A stretch of DNA of 64,000 nucleotides from Bursaphelenchus xylophilus (GCA_904066235.2 CAJFCV020000005.1:9419501-9483500), one strand, 5' to 3'; counted from the stretch's first letter, positions 11,416-22,738 are shown. Numbers and translations: made by a program. Notes: generated from the sequence alone by a model not told the origin.

Positions 11416-14296
11416 ATTTTCGGAATAAAAAAATCGGTCTCTTACTATAGGTATCAACACAAAAGCCCAAGCCATGATAATGATAGATTTTCTAGGTTTT
11501 TATAAAACAGTAAAAATTTATAATCAAAAAAATCCCATTTTTTCTTAAAAAATTCAGTGTTAAAAAGTTTTCTCAGGCGTGTAAAACCTATAACTGCCAT
11601 GACACCTCCCTATTCCCCACAAACAGCTCCAAAAATAAAAATTTCCATCGTAAACACACGCAAAATGCCAGATAGGCCTCGAAATTTCCACTCAAAGATT
11701 ATGACGTCATGCTTTGTTGAGCCCTCCCCCTTCGAAAAAACAAACAAGAAATAAATAGTCCACTGTTCAAGGGATCCATTAACGATAAGACCGGACTGGG
11801 AGAGGGCTGTGGAGAGAGCAGAGAAACGAGAGAAAGCAACAGGAAGATGTTCCGATGACTGTTTTGCATGAGAATGTTCTGTTTCGTGGATAAATTATTT
11901 CTTGTGGGACCGGAGGGCGAGTGAGTGTGAGAAAGGCAGAGAGTGGGAGTTGGAGAACAGATGGAATCATAGCTTGCGTAGAAATGATTGCGGAGAACTT
12001 TGAAAAAAGAACGTGTTCCGACGGCCCACCTTGGCCTACAAAATTAAAGCTTCAAAAAAAAAACAATGAGAGTCATCCGCCTCTTACTCTACCAAACGAT
12101 ATTTTTAGGCCTAAGCCGACCATGGCGTATATCAAACAATATTGGAAACATGGGCAAAGTATAAACGTCTTTATTTCAACAAAGTAGCGGCATATTCCTA
12201 AAGCAAAGTGTATAATTATTTCGCCAATTTCCCATTTGAGATTCTGAACTAGTTCAAGACTTGAGACGATCAATTTTTTCCATTTTTTCCGCGTAAACAA
12301 AATTTGCGTCGTGAGCTCTATGCCTTATAGTAAGACACATTAATAAACTGCAAAATTCGTAATGAGAACGACGGTATGCGAAAAGCCCTTTGTTGACAAA
12401 TAGGTAAAAAAACGTGGTCTAAAATCAGTCAAAAAATCAATTCTTGATAAAATTTTAGCTCTGCCAGCTTTACAAGGAAGAAATTAACTTCTTGCGGAAA
12501 AATAGCCTTTCACGTTAGTTCATGCCAAAATTTACAAAAAAATTCCGCATTTTTGCCAACCTTTTACCCAAAAATTTCGGTTGTTTTGGCAAAGAGAGAG
12601 CAAGAAATCTCGTGACGTTGCAAACTTTTACTTTGTCAGCTTTCCCCCCACCTTTTGGTCGTTTCAAGTCTAGTAATGCGATCAGTCAGAAAATGAATTC
12701 GACAGAACATCTATATATCTCCCTCTCGTCGTCTGGTTCTCTCCGTTCTCAGGTCATCGCGATGGAAGTTTATGAAAAATTTAAACGGACACTGGTTGAG
12801 GCGAGGAGCGAAGAAAGTTAGTTCTTGTTTGTCATGAAGAAGAAGATTGTTCGAATAAATAAAAAATGCGGCTGAGGAAAACTGACTGCAGAGCCAGTAA
12901 TGCTCCAATCTATATGTAATGTTTACGAACAAACGAGTTGTTTTGAGGCCTGGTAAAATGCATCGAATGTTGAATTATAACAAGGGAAGGGTGGAGCTCA
13001 GATTTTCTTTAAATTTTTTGGCATTTGTGCCAACTTTCATCAAAATTTAAGCCGCACTTGCAGAATTTCACATGTAAATTCAATTCGATCTCTAAATTTG
13101 GCCAGAAATCGAATTATCACAATTAAAATAACCGATGTCGTCGAAATATGGACAATTTTGCAAAACGTGATGATTAATGATACTGGAATCGTGGCTTGAA
13201 AGCTGTAACAGAAACGCAAGAGCAAAACGAATTGATTATTTTTTCCAGTGTACCAGAAGGGTCAAATTGCTTTTACGACTTCATTTTTGCCACGGTTTTC
13301 TCTGCAATAACTTCTGAAAAATCCTACATCTCCAGCCTACATTCGGCAGCATACGTGTCGAACAGATCTGCATTTCAAAATGCTCACGCTGGAATTCACA
13401 AACAACATTTTCCCGCAACTAGTAGGATTAGTGGGATCTAAAAATATTTTCTCAACATTTTCGAACTTTAGCCTTAGCCCTTAACAATGTGAATTTGATG
13501 TTCCCAACTCAACGTGCCGGGCAAAAATGAAGCGTTCAGCAAATTTATGCTAATCTCTCAGAGCCATAAATACGTCGAGAACCGCGGCGATTGGGAAATT
13601 CAAATCGTTTCGAGAGAAAGCTAAAAGCTTGTCGACTGTTTTCAGGTGTCCTATTGCTGGCATTTTCTGGAATTTACTTCGGATATTGTACTTTTGTTTA
13701 GTTGTTATTGCACAGTTTTTTACGGAATACGAAGGTACGTTCTGGGGCAAGCCGTTTATTATGGGTTCAGCGATCAAACAAGTGTAAAGGTTCAAGTATA
13801 GTAACAACCAGAGATTACCCCGCTCCGGAGCCGGCTCTCGACTCCGGCTCTGAGCGGCTCTAGCTCCAAGCCGGCAGCCTGAGCCGGAGCCGGAGACCTT
13901 TTTAAATTTTGCCGCAAATTTTGGCCGTGGCAATCTCTGGGAACAATAATCCACATATCATTTCCAAAAAAATCAGTTTGTGTTTTGCAAGGAACATAAA
14001 AGAGATTTAACTGCCCTTGTAGAAATCAGAACATGCAAAATGTGGGGAAGCTTTGGTTCTTAAATCTTTGTTTCTGCAAAGCGCAGGCCAAAACACTGAA
14101 TTTTGTAATGGAAAGATATATTCTCAATTTGCGGCAAAATGTTGGCCACAAATACCGCTGTTTGTACCGCAGTTTGAGCACTTCCATCTGTTTTTGAACC
14201 TTTTTCGGATGTCCAAAACTGATCCATAGGGTCAGTTTTGGACAAATTTTCGAGCCTTGACTAGGGCCTTGTCTAGTAATGGTTGGATGGTCCTTT
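11416..14296. other. intergenic region, no established gene
   Basis: Contains GA-rich tracts at 11790-11960, a pyrimidine-rich block at 12705-12755 ending in TTCTCAG with a short ATG-opened frame behind it (12762, MEVYEKFKRTLVEARSEES), and degenerate MITE-like words at 13010-13060. None is enough for a gene call. Confidence 0.4.
13821..13898. repeat. GC-rich imperfect repeat of CCGGAG/CTCCGG units
   Basis: The stretch is built of shuffled CTCCGG, GAGCCGG and GGCTCT units in both orientations and stands out sharply from the A/T-rich flanks. It can fold on itself. It could be a minisatellite or part of an unrecognised element. Confidence 0.7.
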
Positions 14297-14299
14297 CAG
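14297..14299 (+). promoter_or_regulatory. probable spliced-leader acceptor for the 14337 gene
   Basis: TCCTTTCAG lies 38 bases upstream of the ATG with no upstream coding exon, which is the usual arrangement of a trans-splice acceptor in nematodes. A 5'-UTR intron is the alternative. Confidence 0.5.
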
Positions 14300-14336
14300 C
14301 CACCAAACAATTCATCATCAATATTTTCCTTTGACC

Positions 14337-14607
14337 ATGCAACAAACCCGCCAGCTTCTGATCTGTTTGCTAATGATCTGCAGTAAGTATCCAACTGTTT
14401 ACCGAAAACATTAATTCAGACATAATGATCATTGTGGCCCGACCTACCTTAAGACCCAACCCGACCAGTCATGAAGGCTCGTGGGAGGGAGATGACGACC
14501 CGGAGGCGGTTGGAGACTACTTGCCCGAGAGCACCTTTACCAAAAAGTTTTTGGAGGACATTGAGCGCTTCATTGCGTCCATTTTCGGGTTCAATTTGGA
14601 CAAGTAG
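14337..14607 (+). CDS. small secreted acidic protein, 77 aa, unknown function
   Basis: Two exons, 14337-14382 and 14420-14607, join in frame through a 37-base intron with GTAAGT donor and TTCAG acceptor. The N-terminus MQQTRQLLICLLMICNIMII is a clear signal peptide, with cleavage expected near VAR. The mature chain of about 55 residues is acidic in the middle (EGDDDPEAVGDY) and ends in an amphipathic segment (KKFLEDIERFIASIFGFNL). It has no cysteines in the mature part and no dibasic sites. AATAAA follows at 14780. Not recognised. It is most likely a nematode-specific secreted peptide and sits beside other small secreted genes. Confidence 0.8.
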
Positions 14608-14779
14608 ACCACTCGTCTTGTCTTACTGTATATATGGTCCCATAAACCGGTTTAATATTATTTATACTTGTATGTTTTGAAGACGCCAATCTTCTATGTG
14701 ATCACGTTGAGACGTTGATGAAGATGCCCACTTTATGCTTTTTCTTTCTAGCCTTTTTGTTAGGGAAATTGTACATATA

Positions 14780-14785
14780 AATAAA
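14780..14785 (+). terminator. poly(A) signal of the 14337 gene
   Basis: AATAAA, 173 bases after the stop codon, within a short A/T-rich stretch. Confidence 0.75.
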
Positions 14786-14826
14786 CTATAAAACGATCAC
14801 CTCTTAATAACGTTGGGATCTTATTA

Positions 14827-15006
14827 ATGATTCCTTTATTGGGCATGCTTATTGATGAGTTAGGAACTGATGATGTAGAAAGCAATTTGTCTGGATCATT
14901 AATTACTAACTGTAGGAAATTTTCCTTGAAGCCAAGATATCCAACGGTCTTTGCCGACGAGAAAGTAATGCAGAGAGTGATAACTCGCCTAAGCCCAGAG
15001 GTATGA
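14827..15006 (+). CDS. possible small ORF, 59 aa
   Basis: ATG-started frame beginning MIPLLGMLIDELGTDDVESN and ending RLSPEV. Its composition is protein-like, but there is no signal peptide or known domain. It lies just after the poly(A) signal of the preceding gene. The last codons GAG|GTATGA also look like a splice donor, so this could instead be an exon. Weak call. Confidence 0.2.
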   Translation: MIPLLGMLIDELGTDDVESNLSGSLITNCRKFSLKPRYPTVFADEKVMQRVITRLSPEV

Positions 15007-15125
15007 AGAGGTTTTTACAGAGTCTGCTTGTCATGACTAGTATATACGCGATGTTTCAAGGTAATTTAGTTATGCTCGCTTTGGATATGGTTGGTGAAAA
15101 AATATGTCCGAGAGGCAACCTCTAG
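15003..15125 (+). CDS. possible small secreted ORF, 40 aa, overlapping the preceding ORF
   Basis: An ATG inside GTATGA opens MKRFLQSLLVMTSIYAMFQG, which resembles a signal peptide, and continues to a stop at 15123. CAAG|GTAATT at 15060 could be a donor, the exon pattern seen in the neighbouring secreted genes, but I found no convincing second exon. Weak call. Confidence 0.2.
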   Translation: MKRFLQSLLVMTSIYAMFQGNLVMLALDMVGEKICPRGNL

Positions 15126-15429
15126 CCGAATGTGTCCAAGTTTCTATTAATAAATATATGAAGCCCTAGGTGTTTCTTGACTGCAATAAAAACCAATTTG
15201 GACATGGAAATCCTTTTTTTAGGCATCACATTTTGCCCAAAACCATAGGTGATATTTGTAACTGATACAATTACAAACGATATTTCATAATCGCAAATTT
15301 CACGTTTGTTTGAAATGTTCAGTTCCTGAACTCTTCTAAATTTATTCAAATCCCAGGTTCGCCGAATTCCTTCCAGGTCCCATGTAGTGATCACCAATCC
15401 TCCGTTTCCCGAAAAAACATCCACTCGCT

Positions 15430-15702
15430 ATGAACAGTCTTCAACTGTGGTTTGTTCTACTGATCATTTCGTTGCTGGTCAAACGTAGGTGTAGCTCGGA
15501 CATCACTGAAAAAATTTTAGGCTGTAAAACCTATCCTTTGCCGGTATATTGGGAGGAATGGTCGTCCGAGGAGTTTGATGTAGTTGAGCCAGTTCCGGTT
15601 TACGCGCCGGCGAATGCGGGCTATCCATACTACGTTCCGGTCGTTGTGGATCCGTTGACCGGCTTGCTGAATACGATTTTATATGCCGTTGGTTTTTACT
15701 AA
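15430..15702 (+). CDS. small secreted Pro/Val/Tyr-rich protein, 90 aa
   Basis: Single open frame starting MNSLQLWFVLLIISLLVKRR, a strong signal peptide with a short basic end. The mature part has an acidic section (YWEEWSSEEFDVVEPVP) and an aromatic/proline section (VYAPANAGYPYYVPVVVDPL), ending NTILYAVGFY. A 36-base stretch (15487-15522) begins GTAGGT, ends TTTTAG, is a multiple of three and lacks a stop. It could be a very short intron whose removal would drop 12 residues, though 36 bases is near or below the usual nematode minimum. AATAAA follows at 15766. Function unknown. Confidence 0.7.
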   Translation: MNSLQLWFVLLIISLLVKRRCSSDITEKILGCKTYPLPVYWEEWSSEEFDVVEPVPVYAPANAGYPYYVPVVVDPLTGLLNTILYAVGFY

Positions 15703-15765
15703 TGACGCAACGTATAACTTTGTAAATACTCCTTCTATTTTTATTATTCATGTTTGAAACTGCTC

Positions 15766-15771
15766 AATAAA
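15766..15771 (+). terminator. poly(A) signal of the 15430 gene
   Basis: AATAAA 64 bases downstream of the stop. Confidence 0.75.
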
Positions 15772-16320
15772 TACGATTTTCTTTGTCAGCGTCAATCAGA
15801 AGATCTACTTGACCATCCTGAAACTGTCAGAAGATAGCGAAACACGTCTTATGCTGTAGTAAAGTTCTTGTAAAGCTTTCATCAATATGTAATGTCTGCG
15901 TCAAAATTTCATTTTACTACTTTGCTCTATGTTCAATCAAATAACCTATAATACATAATATGTTGCGCCTTCCTCGCGCTGCTTTGTTTATTAAACTTGA
16001 ACTTGTGTGGTCTGTCGCTAAATCGGTCAAACTGAACTTGAAACGTCTGCGGTATCCACGACAGTCGTTAAGGTTGATTAATGGGTCAAATTGCCAATAA
16101 ATCGTTTCAGGTTTGGCATTGTGACAGCAAATGAGATTCAGAAACAAAAATTTAGCTAGTTTTTTCGCTGTTCTGTCGGCTGTTATATTAATCTATAGCA
16201 TCAAAGATGCTATGCAAAGATGAAAAGTTTATATGACTTAACACTGAAAAAGGCTAATTTCTTGGAACCTTTCCGAGTTCAGCCCCCCAGGAAAGCAGTT
16301 CAAACCCCCACTGTTTTGCC

Positions 16321-16662
16321 CTTCCGCGGCTTGGTGTGTATATTACGGCTAGTTCGAGGAGGAGCGGAGAGGGTTTTGGCTGAGAAAATTTGGAAAATGG
16401 AAACAATACGTCAACTAGGAGTGAAAGGAATCGAAACATTTCGAAATTCGAATTTTGATGACAGATGCTCGAAAAAATGTCACGATAATCATAATGTAGC
16501 TGATACAATGAGAATTGAAATTTTGAGGTTCATATTTGGACAGCACTCGGAACAAATTAAGATTAAGATCGGCTATGATATCCGGCAGATTTTTGGATCG
16601 CGCTTTGCAGAGACTTCCGAGATTTTTTGGTAAAAAATTGCCACAAAGTGCAGCTGTTTTGC
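16321..16662 (+). repeat. direct duplication, copy 2 (partner at 11070-11415)
   Basis: Starts with the same cttccgcggcttggtgtgta and stays closely aligned with copy 1 to about the cagct(g/t)tttt motif. The left flank differs completely (ccccactgttttgcc), marking a sharp insertion or duplication boundary at 16320/16321. Confidence 0.85.
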
Positions 16663-16744
16663 TTCTTTTTGGGGTTCAAACCCACAATAATGAAGAAATT
16701 CGAATAATACAAAAAAATGTAAATTAGAGCTCTAGTATCCCTAC

Positions 16745-16978
16745 ATGGCGTTGCACGGCAACCCAAAATAGAACAAAAATGTCTCCCGCCCACTTTTGAA
16801 TTTCGTCCAAACGAAGTGTCAAAATTCACAAAAGAAATAAAATAATTCCGAGAAAAATATTTTTCGGTCGGAAAACCACACGAAAATTCATTTTTGACAT
16901 TTCGTTTGAATTCAACCGATACTAGGTGGGCGAAGCGCCGAAACGAGGCGGGAGACTCCCTGGGTTGCCGTGCGTTGG
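16745..16978. mobile_element. fold-back MITE, about 234 bp
   Basis: The left arm GGCGTTGCACGGCAACCC is mirrored on the right by GGGTTGCCGTGCGTTGG, and further inside GTCTCCCGCC / GGCGGGAGAC and AATTTCGTCCAAACGAA / GACATTTCGTTTGAATT also pair. Nearly the whole segment can form one long hairpin. It has no coding capacity. Target-site duplications are not clear, so the superfamily is open. Confidence 0.65.
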
Positions 16979-17717
16979 TGTTCACATTCAGGGCATTGTC
17001 GTATATCATTCCCAAACGTTGTTCATCGAACCCCCTACTTTTTAGATCAAACCCCCTACGTTTTAGAGCAACGACGATCGGTTGTCTGGAGCTCCGACAG
17101 CATTCAGTAAAAAAAACTTACTGGCGACACCCTTTTTCAGATTGGATGAAGGGGTTGGTACTGGGTTATGGGGGTCTGAACTGGACTGCGCGTTTGTACT
17201 ACATTAGCCCGAATTTTTGAGACTAATTTCTTTGCAAGGTACGTCCTAGACAATGTATTTGGTAAGATCTATGAACATATCGGCTCTTAGGCAGAAAACG
17301 AGATAAGGTTTAAAGTGCGCGCATACATATCTGCGGCTTAATGAGCTTTAGTACTCAAAAGCCCAAAAAATTCAGAAGCTTTTTTCTTTTGGGCCAATAT
17401 CTTTTCCCAACTGCTTCTTGCAACATCATTCTATCCGTTTGATCTTATTGCAACCTTGTCACATGCCGTCATTCTCTTTATTTCCAACAACAACCCTCAC
17501 GTGAGGTGTTGAATCGATCTCATTGTGCTTTTCATCAGACTGGAAACTCTGATTGACCCACAGGGTCAACCAATTTGGAATGCACATACTAATGTGGGAA
17601 GGAAGTTGGCTTCGCAATATTTCGCATCGCTTTTGCAAGCAGCTGGTGCACATAATTTTGCCAAGAGAAATTTGAAGGGGTCATTAAAATTTTGACTTAC
17701 TTAGTCCGGTATATCAT
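16979..17717. other. intergenic, nothing assigned
   Basis: Includes two nearby CCCCCTAC blocks (17025-17065) reminiscent of the flank of the 16321 duplication. No gene seen. Confidence 0.4.
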
Positions 17718-17723
17718 TTTATT
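17718..17723 (-). terminator. poly(A) signal of the 17817-19866 gene
   Basis: TTTATT on the plus strand (AATAAA on the minus strand), 94 bases past the stop codon. Confidence 0.7.
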
Positions 17724-17816
17724 GTTATATTTACAAGAGACCAATTGCTCAGGAAATAACAAAAGAAGGTCTTGGGACAATAAAAATACAGGTGTGAATT
17801 GTGATGCTACAAGAGA

Positions 17817-19866
17817 CTATTGAGTGGTGCCGACTGAAGGCGGAAGAGGTTTGCGTTGTGCGGCCTTTTGCTGCGCGGCTTGGCCAATCTCGTTGATGAA
17901 ACGATTCTCTTTGCCGAGACCTCCCTGAAAATGAATAGTCATGAGAGAAATTTTTCATATTTATATATGTATTTATATATGTGGATTTGAGCAATTTTTG
18001 GAGTGAGAAATCAATTGAACTATCTCGATTTTGCCTACAATTTTTTGGCAAAATTCTGGGGATTCCATGTTTGGCATAGGCCAATGATGTGGGCTAAATT
18101 CATCACCTTTCATTACAAACCGACCATAAATTTTTAAAGAGTGTAAAAATAGTTTCTGTTTTTTCCAAAAAATGTTCGCTATCCCCGGTACTTCCTTTCA
18201 CCACCACTAACATTTCCACATTTGCATCCCTGTTCCCTTCTGCTTTAATATTCAACTATGTGGGTGATACTATACTGCTTTATCCGACCTTGCGTCCAAT
18301 CTGCCCAATTGATTTCGCCACTCATGCATTGGAAATCGTAAACAGGTGTCTGTCGATGAGTGACGCTTCTTTTTTTTGAGTGTAAAAAGTATTTGTTTTT
18401 CCGATAAATTTTTTTCGAGTGTAAAGCTCTGAATTGTTGATGGTGATGGTAACTATAAACGGAAATTTTGTGTTTAGGAAATAGAATCGACCTTTTGTTT
18501 GGGAATCAATTATTTAAAATAGACGATGACTCCACCGATTTTACTGTAGCTTGCAAATGTGTCGGAAATTTTAATAATGAAAGGCTCGAAACAAATGCAG
18601 AGATCAATTCTAACTGTTAGGACGAATGTACTTGCTAATTAAAAGGTCTTGATAGCTCGCAAATGTCAACAAAATATAAAAAGAACAAAAATATCGGTCA
18701 AAGTGTTTTTGACGCCTAGACAGAGTAGAGCCCAAATTTTGAAACAATTTCTCATCAATCAGACGCTTGGTAGTTCGAATTAAGTTTATATTTTAAGGCT
18801 TTGTGTTTTATGATCAAAATATATATAATCGTTTTCGGAGATGTTGTACCCCTCACTAATCATTCAGCTTTAAATTTATACCCCTTAAAGCTTCAGAAAG
18901 AGCTCAAGCTGTATAATTTTTAATAAAAAATCTCGACGTGTTCTAAAGAGTGGGAGCTATAAATTTGGTATATTTTGGCAAATGGCACTTGTGGTCATAA
19001 AATGCAAAGACTGCCACACGTAAAAATGAGGAGTTCGATGACCGGAATAGTCCCCTCGATATCGGTTTTGTACACTCCGCCTTGATTTCACTGAGAAGTC
19101 AGAGAAAAGAGGTGCAAAACGTACTCTTTCGCCCCGAAAATTCCCCATTCCTTCTCTGACAAAAAGTTTTTTGCAAGTCTTTTTTTTTTGGCGAATTGCC
19201 AATACATTTACCGGATCATACTAAAATGGCTTATCGCAGTTTGACAACCGCCTTTTGCCCCACAACTTACATGGAAGGTATTGTCTCCGGCGCTGACGTC
19301 ACTGTCGATGGCAATTCCCTTTTGCTTTTCGAATCCGAAGGTCGAGTTGACTCCATAGTTTTTGTTTTTCACCAAGATTTCATTTCTGGCTGAAAAATTT
19401 ATATTACTGTTTTAAATGAATTTTCAAGCGTTTTTCTACCGTAATCCGGAAATTTTTTGGTGTTAAAAATTGATTTGGAGATCCTAGTCAATATTACTCA
19501 GCATTTCCCTTGTTTTGTCACCTTATCAATCCGCAAAAACTTATGATTTTTACTCACGTTCCAACGTCAATCCTCCATTTCCGCCCTTGACCTTGAGGCC
19601 GGTGTTGGCACCGTAGCCAAAGAAATTGAGGTTGCTAAAAGTGTCAACGGAAGTCTCTCCTCGCTCGTTCTTATCAATATTGATACCGCCAAAGGGAAGG
19701 GGAATTGTGAAAGCGTCTGAAATTATAAAAGAATTTAGGAATAGAGGTCAGTTTTGACATTTTTACAGGCCGATAAGAAAATGGCTTAAGAGTCGTATCA
19801 GTCTAAGTACGATGACTTACAATATTGAGCAATAAAGAGGGCAGCAATTATCAAGATCGACTTCAT
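17817..19866 (-). CDS. secreted nematode protein, 143 aa, unknown function
   Basis: Four minus-strand exons join in frame: 19821-19866, 19558-19716, 19271-19389 and 17817-17924. Exon 1 (MKSILIIAALFIAQY) plus the first residue of exon 2 is a signal peptide. The mature chain is Gly/Asn-rich, with INIDKNERGETSVDTFSNLN and YGANTGLKVKGGNGGLTL in exon 2 and YGVNSTFGFEKQKGIAIDSD in exon 3. The last exon is Gln/Lys-rich and ends PLPPSVGTTQ. There are no cysteines after the signal. The alternating Gly/Asn blocks suggest a small extracellular or cuticle-associated protein, but I do not recognise the family. Intron 3 is 1.35 kb and carries a possible retroelement scrap; skipped exons within it cannot be excluded, although exon 3 joins exon 4 cleanly in phase 0. 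Confidence 0.83.
18251..18625 (+). pseudogene. possible reverse-transcriptase scrap inside an intron
   Basis: The plus-strand frame from 18251 reads FNYVGDTILLYPTLRP, reminiscent of the F/YxDD box of LINE reverse transcriptases (YADDT-LY). Interrupted frames after 18475 contain RIDLLFGNQLFKIDDDSTDF. The key aspartates are not intact and stops occur, so this is at best a decayed fragment. Confidence 0.25.
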
Positions 19867-20370
19867 TTTTGATGACTTTAGAGGTAAAATGCGGAAACAA
19901 TCGTTGATTCAAGTTTAAAGCTCACAGAAGAAATCGAAAATAATATAAACGAGCAGAAAGTGAGATCCTTTTATATCCAAGGTCGGTATGCAAGGACTCT
20001 GAGCGCTGAATATTATCGCTTTTCATGACAGATAAATCTCTTCTGTTGATCTGCACATAATACAAAGGGACTTGTGTTTGTACGCAGAAAATGTTTATGG
20101 TTCATGACTTCGAGGGAATGTTTCAAAGTTAGTGATGTATTTGCATAACGTTGTCAGACAATATGTCGTAAAAATGGGGTTAAATAGGCGGTTCCTTTGT
20201 CTCCCGATGTTGCTAAAATTTTCTGGAAAGGCAGTTGACATTTAAGGAGGCTATTGAAGTTGAATTTGTAGGCAAAGTCAGAGATCAGAAACTTCGAAGA
20301 ACTTTTAAAAAGGATGCTTGTTGGAGATGCACGTTATAAGAATGTCCAAAGGAATGGCATCAACTTTGTA

Positions 20371-20626
20371 CAGTGGGGGACTCGATCCAGTGGCAAAAAA
20401 CGTACCATTTTGTATGCGGGAAGCATCAAAAATGTGACAAAATGCTTCCCTCTTCAAGTGAAAAAGCTTCGTTTTGAAGGGCGCGCCCTCTCCCTTACAA
20501 AAAGAGCGGGCGCGCTTCTGAAATCAGAGTTCTTTTCACTTGGAGGGGGAAGCATTTTGCCACATTTTTGATACTTCCCGGATGCAAAATGCCACGTTTT
20601 TGGCACTGGCTCAGGTCCCCCCACTG
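20371..20626. mobile_element. TA-target MITE, 256 bp (family copy 1)
   Basis: Termini CAGTGGGGGAC... and ...CCCCCCACTG are flanked by TA on both sides. The arms pair over almost the whole length (TGGCAAAAA / TTTTTGGCA; ATTTTGTATGCGGGAAG / CTTCCCGGATGCAAAAT; AAATGCTTCCCTC / GGGGGAAGCATTT). CAGTG ends and a TA duplication fit a Tc1/mariner-type non-autonomous element. A shorter relative lies at 55196-55354. Confidence 0.8.
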
Positions 20627-20628
20627 TA

Positions 20629-22738
20629 GCTGGTAATCATACGTTACATATCAATAAATAAATATTATAATCAAGCTTCCCTATTTCTATATGTATCTCA
20701 GAGTAATAATAGGACAACCTTACACTGACATTGAAAACCCGGGATTGAACCACAAACTCATCTTCCTCTTTCCTGCAACATTTTTGCAAAATTTGCTCCA
20801 AGCACCAGGGTATGAACATGTAGCCACTCCAGGCCGCAAAACTTGGCAATGTCTAATTTAGGCTTAAAGTATTTTGATCTCTTCTGAGCATTTCCCCGGC
20901 AAGCTCTTTTCCTCGACGTGTTTCATCCACTTCCTGCGTTTCTTTCTCAACTAAAAAAACCATGATTTCATCAAGAAATTATGGTTTTTGCATCGTTCCA
21001 GACCTCCCATTATAGTTTTTCACCCCGCAAATATGCATTCCGAATCGACGTAGTCATATACGTGCCTTTCTTTGTCTAAAAAAATGTTTCAAAATTTATT
21101 GCATACGTCAGGTTTTATTACCCTTAACCGAACCAATTCCGCATACCGTCTATATTTGTATTTCAATTAATTTTTTTTGCCAAAGTAAAAAACCCATCTA
21201 AAAAATTGTTTTCTTTTGAAAGGGGTTGGGGTCAGGAGGAGGCGTTCTGGAATTTCAAAAAGGTCGTAAAGATGAGGAAATGGGGTCAGGTCAGGGTTCA
21301 AGCCATTAAAAATTATACTGTAACACTTCTTGATGATGCGTCACAGATGGTTTTTACTTCTGCGAATTTGTGATTTGGTTGGAATTGGGACTTGTGACTT
21401 TTTAGTCATGAAATTTGAAAAAAAAAACAGAATTGAAAATAATGTCAAGTTTCGGGGTTTACCTGGCCTATGGAAATAAATAGCAGACGGCCAGAAATCA
21501 CCTGGTTCAAAAAAAAAACTTTACAGTCTGAGTTTTTTCATTCTGTATTATACCCAAATAAGGATTGTTAGGATTGTTTCTGCTTCAAAACAATCAAGAA
21601 AAATCCGAATTTACGTGCTAAAAAACATCTTTTTAATCTTGAAATTCCGACAAAAAACCCCAATTTGAAAGTGGAGAAATGCCGTTGCACGAAACGATTG
21701 GGATATTCTGCTATGTACGTAGCCCAGAAAGATGATTAAAAAGGTTGGCAAAGAGATCAGAAGTGGCGCAAATTTGATAAAAAAATGTGTCACAGAGACA
21801 CAAAAATATGGCCGGTTTTTGTGAAAGCGTAGATTTGCTCAATCTTCCCATAGCCGCTTCGGAGATTTGGAATCACAAGTTTGATCCCAGCAAATCTCGT
21901 TTACAGCCCCTTCAATAATTGTCGTGGCCTCATGTTAGAGATCACCTTGACTGCAATTTTTTAATTTTCACACGATGCAATAGGCTTTTTTCGGCTGTCG
22001 CTCGCACCCTGACTTTTTTCGCACGGTGCAAACGCCAAAAATCGGTCTAGTATCGAAAATAAAAATTACGGTTCAATTGAGACCAAAAATTTTATTTTTC
22101 CGGGATTCTTTTCACAAGGCGGCATAAATTTCGCTTCCTTGATGACATAAACAAGTTGTTCAGCACATTACCTGGCCATTGTTTTAAGAATTAGAAGCGC
22201 GCTTTAACATAGCATGCGGCTCCACCAGTTTCTTCCCAAACAAAAAGAAAAAAATATCATGCCTTTGTGATCCCACAGTACCAAAACTTTATTTTTACAG
22301 CCAATCTGAGAATTATGTTTTTACATCTCACGTATCCTTCCCAAAATTGCCAATTTTCCATCTGCCTTCAATTCCTCAATCTCTATTTTTGACAGGTCGT
22401 AAATCAATTTTGGCCTTTTCTCTCCTCATCCGTCCAGATTGGTCGTAAGATGACGTTCCGAGAGAACCGCGGCTTCGTAAAGCGTTTAATTTGGGCGGGC
22501 GAGAGTGTCATTAAAATTCTTTTTTGGCACATTCAATGATTCAGACCCGCATTTTTAATGCGTTTCCTTTGTGTGGGTGGTGTTCCGCGGGTGATTCGCA
22601 AGTAATGCCGGCTCCGCCCATCGCTTTTTTGATTATGCTTCAATGTTTCTTTATATAAGGGAAAGCACAAGTGAAGCGCTTTTCCAACCCTTTTTCGAGC
22701 CCTCCCATTTCGCCGGCAACACCAATTTTTTCGGTGGG
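20629..22738. other. intergenic region upstream of the FLP-like gene
   Basis: No gene established. A minus-strand segment at about 20867-20948 follows a TTTTTTTAG acceptor and is open in two frames, but no partner exon was found. A GCAC-word repeat similar to those at 57.5 and 58.2 kb lies at 21965-22035. The GC-richer block 22440-22740 just before the TATA element is probably the promoter of the next gene. Confidence 0.4.

Noticed and set aside
20867..20948. Minus-strand block after a TTTTTTTAG acceptor, open in two frames (EKETQEVDETRR or RKKRRKWMKHVEE)
   Set aside because: No upstream exon in a compatible phase and no downstream poly(A) signal could be found; the donor near 22167 would create a stop on joining.
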